Below, piece after piece: positions 19,641 through 31,124 of a DNA stretch of 64,000 nt. Source of the stretch: Porphyra umbilicalis (taxonomy: Eukaryota; Rhodophyta; Bangiophyceae; Bangiales; Bangiaceae). The notes beneath the pieces were generated by a model. That model was not told where the DNA came from. It ran no database searches and was given only the letters and a program-made list of their open reading frames with translations. The position numbers and the translations under genes are program-made. How positions within the stretch are numbered: the first letter of the stretch is position 1; each line of letters begins with the position of its first letter. Location of the stretch: assembly GCA_002049455.2 (NCBI GenBank), contig KV918761.1:434001-498000 (forward strand). Reading direction: 5' to 3'.

Positions 19641-21690
19641 GTGAGCGGCCGTGTTGACGGCCGCATTTGCGGCCGCTTCTGCGGCCGCTCTAGCTCTCCT
19701 GACGTCGGCTGCACTTGTGGATGGGGATGAACGCGTCCACTGATGATGGGTCTGGGTCGTCGAGCGATGACGGCCGCGGGCAGTCGGAGAGCTCCGCGGA
19801 CGAGCTGCTTGCGGCCGTCATCGGAGCGCGACCTCTGTTCCTGACGCGCCGCCATCGCAGGAATGCGGCGCAGCGAGCGCGCAGACGGCGTTTTGCCGGG
19901 TCTGTGGCCGGGCGGCGTGCCAACCGGCCACGTGGTTTCGACCAGGGTATGCGCGGCATCATGCGGGATTATTTTGGTGTGGATGGGCAGCCGCCTGTGT
20001 ATGGAGAGAGACGTTTGAGCGTCGCTTCTTTGTGCCACGGTCTCTGTTTATGATCGTTTACGAGGCCATTTGCGACAGGCCGTGTGGGCGGCAGAGCATC
20101 AATGCGTCGAGGCGGCCACGAGCTCATGTTCTGCAGAAGCTGGTTGCCGCTTTCTGTGTGGCCGCGTACGGGGGGTCGTTCAATCGCGCGGATGAGTATG
20201 TTCGGCTGTCCAATTTCACAACTGACGTGGCGACAAAGAAGCTGGTTGAGTTTATTGCTGAGGAGGGGGAACCTGTGTACCGACGGCCTCCTATCGAGGA
20301 GGAGATCTCTTCGCGAAGACCTGGCAGCCCATATTTCCGCTGATCGCGGGTCCCTTGCGGAGCCGTATGTGTAGTCTTAAACGGTTATTTTTTTCGCCGT
20401 CATGGCATTTTTTCCTCACATATTTGCGCGTTGGCCGCGGCCGCCACGTCGACTTAGGATAGTTAAGACTCATGGGCGGCTTCCACTTCTCTGGAAAGAC
20501 AGGCGAGGCCACCTATCTGTCTGGCGTAGGCGGATGTCCGCGAGCTTTGTAGAATATCATGCTGCAATGTAACTGATGCATAAGTGAAGGGATCGTGCCG
20601 TGCTGGCTTCTCGGACAGAGTCGGTGAGTCGGACAGAGTCAGAGAGTAGGAAAAAAAAAACCGGCAAAGGGAAAAAAAAAACATGCATTATTGTGGTGCA
20701 CTAACCGAACACTCAACGCGCAGAGGGGACTCCGTCTCGCCAATTAAAAGAGTCACAACTCAAGGTAAGTCACCATCCGTGACATCGCTGCCACTAGTGC
20801 CACAGAAAGCGTCCCACTCGTCGTCGCCCGAAGCGCCAGCGGCCGCATTCTGCGGCCGCGGCGTCACGAAGCGACTTGGACCTGGGACGGAGTCCCCGCC
20901 CGCCGTGAAGGGGCATGCTTGGTCTGCAGCGAGTTCAAGCAGCGGGCCTTCCTCCGCTTGACAGATTAAACACCAGCCGAAGCCGCAGCGCGGCGGGCAA
21001 CGGCCGCGCTGGCGACCGCAGCTGGTGATGCCCCGGCACACGGCGACGCATGGGAGCCGCCACTGGGAAAAGGTGCAGACGGAAGCCATGCGGCCGCACT
21101 CGCGGCCGCGCCGGACGCCGGGGACTCGACCGTACGGCCCGTGGTCGACGCCGACGCGGCCGCTTCGCGGCCGTTCACAGCCACGACGCCGGGCGTAGCG
21201 GGCGCTCCGCCAGACCCAGGATACGCGGCCGCACCGGCACATGCAGAAGCCGCACTTGGGGGCGATGCGGCCGCACCTGGAGCCCCACCTGCGGCCGCAG
21301 CCGCCGTCGCCTCAGCGGCCGCATTAGTGGCCGCAGAGGTGCCCAATACAGACAGCGCCGTCGTTTTCAAGAGGGACGCGAGGCGTGACTACTCTGCTTT
21401 GGCCTTGCGCAGTCTTGCACTGGACAGCAGCAGGGTGTGTCCGGCGGGATGCATATGAACAGCGCGTCTGACCAATGAGCATGCGGATCGCTGACACGAA
21501 AATCGGATGTGGCCGCACGATTCTGCCGCTGCGCGACGGGCGCTATCGTACGTGACCCCTGCCGGGTCTCAGCAGACTCGCAAGCCCGGCCACCCGACCG
21601 CCGCAGGCGGCCGCGTGGGAGCCCGCCCTGCGTCACGGTGACTGGCGGACACCACGCGGCCGCCTCAGACGCAGACACCACGCGGCCGCC
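19640..21690 (+). mobile_element. Deleted PIF/Harbinger-like transposon with GCGGCCGC arrays
   Basis: At least a dozen exact GCGGCCGC octamers cluster at both sides of a transposase remnant. They include sites at 19669, 19681, 20437, 20839, 20852, 21090, 21102, 21156 and 21225, then more to about 21670, along with many AGCGGCCGTG half-copies near 19625. Such arrays fit subterminal transposase-binding sites. The terminal repeats themselves could not be fixed, so the ends given are approximate. Confidence 0.6.
19721..20343 (+). pseudogene. PIF/Harbinger-like transposase, N-terminal half
   Basis: The ATG at 19721 opens a serine/acidic start, then a basic arginine-rich block and GIMRDYFGVDGQPPVYGERR. 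A one-base frame change near 20005-20016 is needed to join FERRFFVPRSLFMIVYEAIC. The protein then continues with RAHVLQKLVAAFCVAAYGGS and DEYVRLSNFTTDVATKKLVE and stops at 20343. This order (two-helix block, AAYG, D-Y-RL) is that of the helical N-terminal domain of plant and algal Harbinger-type transposases. The DDE catalytic half is missing, so this copy cannot transpose on its own. Confidence 0.65.
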
Positions 21691-22276
21691 TCACAGGCGC
21701 TTCAGAACAAGAATGCTCCAGTGTCGATCGAGGCTAAAGCGCCACCAGATTGCATGCACGCTATACGTCTGCCGGCTGAACGGACCAACGAGAGACCTAC
21801 AAATCACTGCTCTCGGTCGCGAGATGCGACAGCGCCGCGAGATGATGCGAAATACTGCCAACGTGTCTCCGACATTTGTGCGTTTGACCACGTCGTGTCT
21901 ACTCGATCGCAAGATTTTGCAGCCATTTGAAGCCTATCGCGCTGCGTGTCTCACTTGACCGTCTTATTTGCTGACGATTGGGGTCCAGATCAGCGTGATC
22001 GCGAGGTCGATCGACGGCCTGTTTGCTTGAAATGTAGCACTGGACTGTCGGAATGTGGACATCTCACGGGAAAGCCGCTCGCAGGCTCCAGTTCGCAGGT
22101 CGACAACCCAGCAACGTCACCTTCTCCGTTTCCCATACACTGCGATCTGCCGACAGAAGAAAACAAGTACTCTCGATCCGAGCGGAGCGGGTTCGCATAG
22201 CCTGCGCATATCGCTGCCGAAACGCTTTTCGCCTCTCATAGGCGCGCACGTTGCGCTCTTAAACGGTTCGCAGATC
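21691..22276. other. No gene seen
   Basis: Mixed-composition sequence without a coherent frame. Words of the TTCGCA and GTTCGCAG type (near 22085, 22195 and 22265) approach the inverted-repeat arm at 22277 and may be its subterminal repeats. Confidence 0.4.
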
Positions 22277-22302
22277 GTTCGCAACCGACGTTGTTGGGTG
22301 TG
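22277..22302 (-). repeat. Right arm of the 26-bp inverted repeat
   Basis: Perfect reverse complement of 445..470. It is preceded by AAACGGTTCGCAGATC, a variant of the GCGAACC word that also follows the left arm. Confidence 0.6.
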
Positions 22303-24618
22303 GTCTAAGCTGTTCTATAATTTCCGATCGAGCACCATTTTTGTTGGCATCTCGTTAGGGAGGGGGTCCAGCGATTCCAAGAAAGGATGGCGTTTGTTGG
22401 GCTTTCGTTGCGCTCTTGGTCTGGGGATCGTTGGGGATCACCACAACGAGTCTCTGAGGAGAGCTCTCTCGTGACTATTTTGCAAGGACACGTCTTCTTG
22501 ACCACACAGGCCGAGGACCACTGGCCAACTATCACTTGAATACTGCTGTCTCTCAAGTTGTCAGTGCACTTGAGACGAGCAGATGGCGCATCAAAGTACA
22601 GTCTTTCTCCATTCCTGTAGGTTCCTTTGCTATCCACCCCTGGATAAGAACGAGACAGCTTTGCACTGCCAGGAAGGGCGATTCTGCCGTCTTCTGCACG
22701 AAAAAAGAGGGCTATTTCGGTCCCTGTCAGGCGAAGACAAGGGTGGACAGCACTGGAGAAAGACTGTAGCACTTAACGTGGTGGTGGATAAGCCCGGCAG
22801 GGACTGACTCGTGGACAGAGTGTACAGGCTTCGTCAACTCGACTCTAACTTTGCCAAATGTTCAAAGTTATTGTCGAAGGTCCCAACCGAACGCGAACGA
22901 TGTTCACATGGACTTACATGAAATAGTGAGTTTGATTTTTCGGTCAGCGGTGCCTGATACGCGGGGCAACACAGCAGAGAACGTCGGGAGTTGGTGCCAC
23001 CCTGACGAAAGACAAACGAACGGTACGAAGACCAAACGCGCGCTTTCGTTTGTTCTTCGTTTGTCCTTCGTTTGACTTTCGTTTGTCAAACGAAGGCTTT
23101 ACGAATGTCGCTTTCGTAACGGTGCACACCGAGAGGGCTCCACACAGGGATTGCATGTTGATTGGTTGAGAGCGCACGTCGGCTGGGGCCTGTCGACCAG
23201 CGCCTGCGAGGCGCGCTCAGGCCCGTTCACAGAACTGATGCGCGAAAAAATCTGTGCTGCCGCACCGCCCGTGAATGGCCTCCCGTGGTCAATAAATGAG
23301 CATCCCCCCGCGGTGGCCGCTGAGTGGCCAGCCGACACTGCTGACAGAACCGGTACATAAATGCTCGTCGAGAGCGCGGTCAAGCTCGAGGAATGGGAGG
23401 AAAAACCAGTACATGGCATCATCGGTGTCGCCTCTAACCTCTCCACAAGGCCCGGCAGAGGGGGTTGCTAATACGCGTAGGACCTTTGATGTGTCTCGAT
23501 GAAGTCGCAGCCCTCAAGCCGTTCCGCGGGGTGCTATGCTAAGAAGAGAACGCCTGTGCCTTTTCATTGGCTAACGAGGACCTCAACTAATCTTCATGAC
23601 TGGGGTTTTGCCTGCCTCTGCCGTAGTGACTGGTTCGATTGCGTTGAGAACATGACTAGTCAAGCGGGAGGGTTTGTTGCGTTGTGTGGGTCATGGAGAC
23701 GACAGAGAGCGCAGTAATTCACGCATACCACGTTGACGGCGATGTTGATGGCACATGGGGTTGAACTGGAAGGTGGTCACCGACGTTGCTGACGCTAACC
23801 AAGAATGCGGTCTTTTTATCTGTGTCTGGTCGATAACGAAGTCCTGTTTGCAGAGCTAGCTGCCATGAGGGAGAGGAACACTGGGACGGTTTATTCTTAT
23901 AGCAGCATGTGGACGCATGCACACGTTCCAGCGGCGGCAACGAGCCGCATGACAGCCGCTGGTGGCTGCCACGGGTGCTGCGTCGCGTCCCCCCCTGCTC
24001 TCGAATTGGCAGGCACCGCCGGTACCGGAGGCGAGGGGGCGCATTGAGTGTGTGGGGCATGGAGATTAGGGTACGACTCTGGGGGTTTGCTTGTGGGGGC
24101 GGTTCTATGGTTTCACGCGCCACCAAGTGCCTGAGATTAATCTCCGGCGGTGTTGGCCTCAGCGGCCAACACCTCGGTAGTGAGAATCCTGCGGGAGAAT
24201 AGCACGGCACACGGGCGTGACGTTTGAGGGGGGCGCAGCAATATGTTGTGGCAGGGCGCCCTGTGTGCAGTTCCTAGAGTCAACTCGAGGGCAGTGGCGG
24301 AGTCGCAGTGGTACCGGCGACGTCAGAGGCCGCGTGATGGTTGGTTTCCAAAAGGAGGTAGACGGGGCTTCAGGAAGCCTAGAGCGCCCTGGCATGGTGA
24401 AGTCGCGCTCCATGCCAGCGGCAAAAGGACGGCCGAATAAAAACGACGGATGGGAACAAACTCGCTTCCGCGACCCGCCTGCCCGACAGCTGCCATGACA
24501 GTCTTCCCTTTTTTTGCACCCCTCCAAGCAGTTGTTGTCCTCACTTCCTCAATCCCGCGCGTTAAAGACACTCAGAGAACTCGACAAGCCTCCCCTTTCG
24601 TGCTGCACCCCATGCCAG
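22303..24618. other. No gene seen apart from a palindromic cluster
   Basis: No supported gene. A cluster of CAAACGAA words in both orientations lies at 22995-23125. The part 24.2-24.6 kb is the 3' flank of the minus-strand transposase ending at 24619. Confidence 0.4.
22995..23125. repeat. Cluster of inverted CAAACGAA repeats
   Basis: The word CAAACGAA/TTCGTTTG occurs many times in both orientations. Examples are CGAAAGACAAACGAAC near 23003 and a 12-bp stem CCTTCGTTTGAC / GTCAAACGAAGG around 23062-23095, with TTTACGAA and TTTCGTAACG words beside it. The same vocabulary recurs at 38050-38175. Confidence 0.75.
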
Positions 24619-27600
24619 TTACATCTTATCATCCTCGCACCCCCCAGTCCACGGGACAACAGCATTGAGAAAAAAGCGCTGGAGCGGCAGCTCATGCGGG
24701 GAGTCAGGGACCGTGAGGGGGGTGGCGTACAAGCCAAGACGGTCACAAAGGTCCTCGAAGTCCGGGACAACGTGCTCCAGTCGTTGAATGTCAGCGGTTT
24801 GCACCAAAGCCACGGAGGGAAACCCGGTGCTGGGGTCCATCTCCCACTTGTACCGGACACATCCAAAGTCCGTGAGTACGCAACCACTGCGGGCGGCAGC
24901 CTCTTCGAGAAGCTGCACGACGACGACGTCCCGTACCTCGCCGTCGACGGCGCGTATCACAAGGCGCGCAAGTCCAAAGCGAGTCTTGGCCGCGTTGTGT
25001 GGGTCCCTGATCCTGACGTAGTCCCACCACGGGCTGCCGTTGTACAGTGCCCGGGCAGCCCGCACGCGTTGCCAAAAGCCCTTTGCCCCCCACTCAAAGG
25101 AGGCGTGGAAAGACGTGGAGTTGCCGACGGTTAGCATTTGCGCGCCACAGAGGCCTGGCAAAGTCAACAAGCGCCGCAGCCGGCCACCATCGGCCGCCGC
25201 TGCAGCTGCCACGCTGACGCGCCGTCTCCGGACGCGAACGCGGTTGCGCCGCGCGAACACGGCCTTGTCTGGGCCCGTCGCCGTGCGTATCTTCTTCGTG
25301 CGGCGCATGTTGTCTGCAGTCAAGGGCGTGGCGGACCGTTTGCAGCCGCGCTTGGTCGTCCCCGCCTCCGAGGCCGTTGCCGAGGCCAAGCCCGACGCGG
25401 TGGCCGAGCTCGAAGAGGTCGCCGTCTCCGACGCGGTGGCCAAGCCCGACTTAGTGGACGAGCCTGTCGTGGTGGCCGAGGCACATGTCGCCGACGACCC
25501 CGAAGCGCCCGCGAAGAGCGTGCCGTCTGACGTGACGGTCAAGCGGTCCACTAGGCTCCCGCCACTCGTAGACAGCTCGCCATTCGTCGATTCGTCGTCG
25601 TCGCCATCGGTACCGCTGCAGGTCGCGTAGCCGCTGCTGCTCACGTCATCGTCCAGGTTGTGCTCCTCGATGTTGTCCTCGCTTTTGTCCGCCGAGCCGT
25701 GGAGATTCTTGGGATCGTCACTCTCATCACTACCATCATGTCCGGTCTCGTCGTCCTCCTCGGTGCTGGTAGACCCCAAGTCGACGCTCTTGCTGCGGTC
25801 CGAAGAAATGGGCGGTGACAGCGTGCTCTTGCGTGGGGCGCGCCGCTTCTTGGCCGTCGCGCGCTTGGCGGCCTCCAACCTCTCTGCTTCACGGAGCCGC
25901 TCGTCAGCAGCTTCGGTGAGGATGTGGAGGAGAGTTTGTTCACACCTCATCATCTGCACCTGGAAATTGTCCGGGTGCTTGTTGGTGACGCGGTACATGG
26001 CCTTGAGCAACTTGTGAAGCATCTCGTTCGTGCTTGTGTCACCCTCCTCCAAGTTGCCGCGAAGAAGCAGCTCTTGTAGGAGGTGAAACGCCAGTCGATG
26101 CATCTTAGTGGTGTTAACGGCACCGAACAGCACGCGCACAAGATCTGTCACAAAGGTGCTCGCCTCTTGCTGCAGCGCGGCCGCCTCCTTCTCCGTGCGC
26201 ATCGCCCCGACCGGCATGTTGTCACCGCATAATTTGCCCATCAGGCGCGTGAGCGAGCAGACCACGTGAAGAACCGCCTCGTGGACCGCCTTTCCCTTGA
26301 ACACCCTCTTGTACTCCTCCTTGTTCTTCTTGCGCAGCGGGTTCGGCACGCTCCCCTTGGCAGCGGCTTCGTCCCCCTCCGAGTTGGTGTCATCTGTGTC
26401 GTGGTCGGAATTAGGCACCGGCGAGTCGGTGCCGTCAGTAAGCCCAGACCGGTCGATGAGACTTCGCGTCGGGCTCCCAGAGGCACTGCTGCTTCCACTG
26501 CCAGTCGCGGTTGAGGAGCGCCGACGCCTCCGCGGCGGAGCCGCTGCCGGTGCGGCGGTGGCGTCGTCGTTGTCATCGTCAGGTGGGCCTATCAAGCCGG
26601 CCACCATAAATGGCCAGTAGACGAGGCCATGACGCCACTGCCGCCCCTTGTAGGTCGGCTGGATGACACCTTTTCGCACGAAGTACCTGCAGCCGAGCAG
26701 ACAAACAACGACGAGATGGGACAGAAGCAGATGCGTGGGTGCTGTGTTAACCACATGTTCCGCGCTGATGATTGAGCACCAGAGGCGCAACGACAGCAAG
26801 CATGATGTAAACGCGTTGGATGAAGCAGGGAACCACGGGAATCCACTCCAAACAATGGCAGGGGTACCCACATCAACGTACTCTGGAGGTGCAAGCGTCG
26901 CTAAGATGAGACGGCCCATATGAGCAATGCGCTCGTTGGCCGCGACTAGAGTCTCATCCTTCGGGCCGCAACGAGCGTCGCCTTTGCCGCACAGCTCAAA
27001 CAGCAACGCGGGGATCTTGTCGGCGACCACCTTAAGCACCCCCAGCGTCATGACCTGCCCATCCACCGCCCTCAACCCAAACGACGACCAGTCAACGGGG
27101 TGGGTCACAAACATGCAATGCAAGACAGCGCAAGCAAGAAAGGAGCCAGTAAGCAGATGTCCGAAAACAGCGTGACGTGCACAGACGGCGCTTACACACA
27201 AGTGAAGCAGACAAGAGCAATGTCCCAGTAGCGTACGTGCAGTCCGTCAAACCAAAATTGCGAAACAGAGATAGCGTCCCAGTGCCAAGGCCGTGCACGG
27301 CTCCGAGAACAGGAACAACAGGCGTAATGGAGGATTGCTTGGCAAGCTGCTCAATACGAGCAGGGCGCTCGTCTTTCTCGGCCAGCTCAGTTGCCTCCAT
27401 CTGGTCCTCAAGCGTCCCAAGGACGTCCCGCTTGCACGCGCCGGAGCCCGGCACACCAACATGGGACTTGAACTCCATGCACATAGAACACGGGAAGTAG
27501 CTGCCGCTGAGCTTCATGCCGAGGAGGTGCCGTTCTTCAGGCTGGTCGCACGCGTACAGGATAATCCGGGGCACCGCCCAAACGGCGCCGTGAGCAGGGA

Positions 27601-29268
27601 GTGTCATCTTGACACCCTTCTCGCTCGCCGTGATCAACTCGTCGATGACGACAGCCAGGCATCGTTGAAGAAGCTCGTCCCGGAGTATGCGGACCTTGGC
27701 CTTCTCTGCATCCGTGGCACTCTTGCGGTACCTCATCGCCGGGATGTACCCGATGGTAATCCATCCAGTCTTGCCCGTTACGACGTTCGGGAACCGCACT
27801 CGAATGGGGTAGACAAGGTGAGCTTCGGATGGTCAAGAAGAGAAGTGCGACAGCCATGGATACAACAGGGATACGTTAGAAACCAAGAATGATGGCGCCG
27901 GGAACAGGAAGGCACATGCACCGCCCTCGACAATAGGTCCATAACACCCAGGCAAATGGCAGGCAAGCACGTCAGCAAAAGGAGGAAAGAAAAGGACGAC
28001 AACTTACTCCCATTCCAAGACACCAACGCCGCGTCGGAAAAGAGCTGTACGGCAAACGTGAACGGTGGCATCTTCCTGCCGTTGTCCTCCTTTCCCGCGT
28101 GCAGGCGCTGAACATCTTCCTGTTCCTCGAGGTAGATATCGCTGTTAGTTCTTTTGACCTCGCCTGCGTCGTTCAGCTCCCGCTTGCCGAGAAGGCACAC
28201 CTTAATGGCGCTCGTAAGTGCGTCGGTCGCGACGTGCATGATGTCCCGCGAGTAGAACTTGTACACCGTGCCTCGTACAATGATGTCAGTCTCCCGCCAC
28301 TTAAGCTCCGACAAGCACCTCCACTGCTCCCCCTTCAGGGACCGCACAAAAGCGGCCGCCGTAGGGAAGGCGCTCTATAGCGGCCCGATCCGCACGATGG
28401 GCTTGGGCTTCCTGCCCTTGCCATTCTTGCCCCTCTTCCTCCGTCTGCGGCGAGCATCCATCTCGGCCACGACCTTCATGGCGGCACGCTCGACAGCCAC
28501 GGTGGTCTCATAATACTCCATCCGGGCCTTGCGGGAGAGACCACAGCCGCCGGCGGTTAGGGAGAACAGCCGCATATCCTTGTGCTCCTTCAAGACAAAG
28601 TCAGACGGCCGGTCCCTTAGATGAGGGGGCACGTGCAGCTTGGTCCTCAACAAATCGCCCTTGGCGCGGTAGTGCCGCGCGATACGGTTGGCCACAGTCG
28701 TAGAGGACGCGCCGATAGCGATTGGGAAACACTTCGGCATGGGCGGTTGGATGGGTGGCGATGGCGGGTGAGCAAAAGAAAGGGCATGCGCGTCAACGGC
28801 ACGAGAGGTAGGCATATCCTTCGGGTCCAACGAGTTCGTGGAAGCGCGCGCTGCCGCCGCAGTTGCTTCGTGAGCCAACGTCGCAGTTGGATGCACGCAT
28901 GCAGACGGAACACCATCCCGCAGCGGCTCCCTGTTTGCCTGCGCCACCGCCGCCGCCCCCGCCGCCGCCACCGCCGCCGGCGCCGCCCCGGCCGGCGCCG
29001 CGGCTGCCGCGGCCGCCCCGGACGCGGTAGTGGCTGCTGCCGCTTGGGACGCATCCGTCGCATCGATGCCGAGCGTACCTGCGTCTGGCGGCACCCTGAA
29101 AGATGTCGTCGCGAGCAAGCGGTCCTCCACGCGCTTGTGTTGCACATAATTGGCGTAAGAGCCGAAGCGCATGCAGCACCGAGGACAAACGAGCCGCCCG
29201 GTCTCGTCGAAAATCGGGTCGTCGATAGTGGAGGGTGGCGGCGGCCTAGGTCGCCCATCGCCAACCAT
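24619..29268 (-). CDS. CACTA/Plavaka-like DNA transposase, three exons
   Basis: Exon 1 is 29268..28008 and starts MVGDGRPRPP. Exon 2 is 27822..27237 and exon 3 is 27070..24619. The introns (28007..27823 and 27236..27071) have GT-AG ends and matching phases. The product is about 1430 residues. Near residue 30 is a zinc-finger-like CPRCCMRFGSYANYVQHKR. Then come FVLKEHKDMRLF, LKWRETDIIVRGTVYKFYSR and FAVQLFSDAALVSWNG, split by intron 1 and continuing VYPIRVRFPNVV. Next is FPCSMCMEF, which corresponds to the cysteine pair of CACTA/Plavaka transposases. Exon 3 has an acidic insert and TKMHRLAFHLLQELLLRGNL followed by NEMLHKLLKAMY. A single TAG at 28375..28377 interrupts exon 1 in frame. It diverges from the accessory genes starting at 31125. 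Confidence 0.65.
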
Positions 29269-29639
29269 GGCGGTCGCCGTCAGCACAAGCGCCGCGACAA
29301 AGGCACGCCACCATCGCCACACCTCCAAACTCAAACGATGGTACAGCGATTGCAGGGCAGAGCAGCCACAGGTTGGCAGCCTCTGTGTACTCTCCACACC
29401 GCGAGCACGTCTCCGTCGCGACCGCGACCTGTGCGCCGCCGACACACCACGTCCAACACGGGCGCGTCACGACCACCCCATCTGGCGGTCGACTGTCTAC
29501 CCGGCCGCTGTGCACACAGCGCGTGCCCCCGCCGCCAACGTTGTTAGACAGCCCCAATCCCAACGCGTCGTGCGGTGCCGAGCACACGTCTGTGCTGCCA
29601 CACCAGGAAGAGGTTGCCGACAGCGGAAGCGTAACGCGC

Positions 29640-30160
29640 GCAAGCCAGACCCGCAGACCCCGGACGACCGCTCGGTCGGCCGCCGCCTCGGGTGGCCCAC
29701 CACGGCACGTGCACCGCTCCCGCCAACGCAACGCCGTCGCGCGTCCTCCGCCGCCACGACCGGACGGCCACCAACACCAAAACGGCACTCGGCAACCGTG
29801 ACTCCCACGGGCAACGAGGTGGCCGTCGCCGACGCAGGGGTGCTCGGCCGCGGGCACGCCAGACCCGCAGCACCGGACGACCGCTCGGTCGGCCGCCGCC
29901 TCGGGCGGCCCACCACGGCACGTGCACCGCTCCCGCCAACGCAACGCCGTCGCGCGTCCTCCGCCGCCACGACCGGACGGCCACCAACACCAAAACGGCA
30001 CTCGGCAACCGTGACTCCCACGGGCAACGAGGTGGCCGTCGCCGACGCAGGGGTGCTCGGCCGCGGGCACGCCAGACCCGCAGCACCGGACGACTGCTCG
30101 GTCGGCCGCCGCCTCGGGCGGCCCCCCACGGCATGTGCATCGCTCCCGCTAACGCCGCCA
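29640..30160. repeat. 213-bp tandem repeat, about 2.5 units
   Basis: The word CCGGACGACCGCTCGGTCGG (or a variant) recurs with an exact 213-bp spacing at about 29661, 29874 and 30087. The first two units are nearly identical. Frames stay open on both strands because 213 is a multiple of three. It lies between the divergent transposase (start 29268) and the first accessory ORF (start 31125), so it may belong to the element's shared promoter region. Confidence 0.85.
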
Positions 30161-30169
30161 CGCCACGGC

Positions 30170-31124
30170 CTCCGTGGCCGTGAAACGGGCGATCTCCAGC
30201 GGTCGCGCCGCCGTGCGTCCTCCGCCGCCACGACCGGATGGCCACCAACACCGAATGGCACTCGGCGAAGCGTCGGCGGGCCGGGGGGAGCGGACGCAAG
30301 TCGAGGAAACGGCGACGGTGCGATGGGAGCAAGGCGAGCAACGTCCCGCACGAAGGGTGGCGCTGACAAGAAACCGGGCTGGTGGAGAGTACTCTGTCCG
30401 CCTCGAAACGAGGCCCCATGCGGGAGGCACGCGGGAGCGGGCGTCGAATTGCTGTTTCAATTTGAGGCGCAATTTGACGGACTTACAATGTGTTGCCCAG
30501 CTTGTCGAATTGGACAGGCGGTGTCCCGCTCATCAATGGTTGACGTGCGACGCGACGCCTTGCTCGTGTTGCTCGTGCCGACACTCGTCTACTCCCGTGG
30601 CCATGGTCCTCCGCGCCTGACCGCCCCGTCTGCGCCGTCGCTGAGTCTGCGTGAGAGCACGTGTTTTGGTCGGGCCAACGCACCGCCTCGGCATCAGCGG
30701 GCGGTGACGCGGTCGGGCTTCCGCCCCGCGTCTGCCACCAGAAGTGGAGGGAGGGAAGGATGGCTCCGTTTGACGGTTCTGGCGGGGCGGGGCGCGGTAC
30801 CGAGTGCTCAGGCGGGGGTGCGGCCAACGGACGCGTGTGGCGGCATGGGGGACGGGAGGAGGAGGATGCCTTCTTTGGGCCCCCTGTGAGACCTTCCGTG
30901 TGAAATGCAGCAGAGGAGCAGATAAGGCCGCGATGCGCATCACTGTTGCGACCTGACGCCAGCCCGACTCGTCTCCCATTCAGGCTCCGTGCCGGTCGAG
31001 TGTGCACCCCTTCCCCTGCGGTCACGCCACCTCCCCCACCGTACCACCTGCATCTGCCTTTACCTCTTTCTGTTGTCTGTCACCATTTCAATCACTCCCA
31101 CCCTGGTCCGTACTCACCGCGACG
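30170..31124. other. Divergent upstream region, no gene supported
   Basis: GC-rich sequence with long but featureless frames on both strands. A pyrimidine-rich stretch (30990-31110) precedes the ATG at 31125 and would suit a promoter or leader. No TATA box is obvious. Confidence 0.4.

Noticed and set aside
29171-30889. 572-codon plus-strand ORF upstream of the accessory genes
   Set aside because: It consists mostly of the 213-bp tandem array, lacks a clear start and has equally long minus-strand frames.
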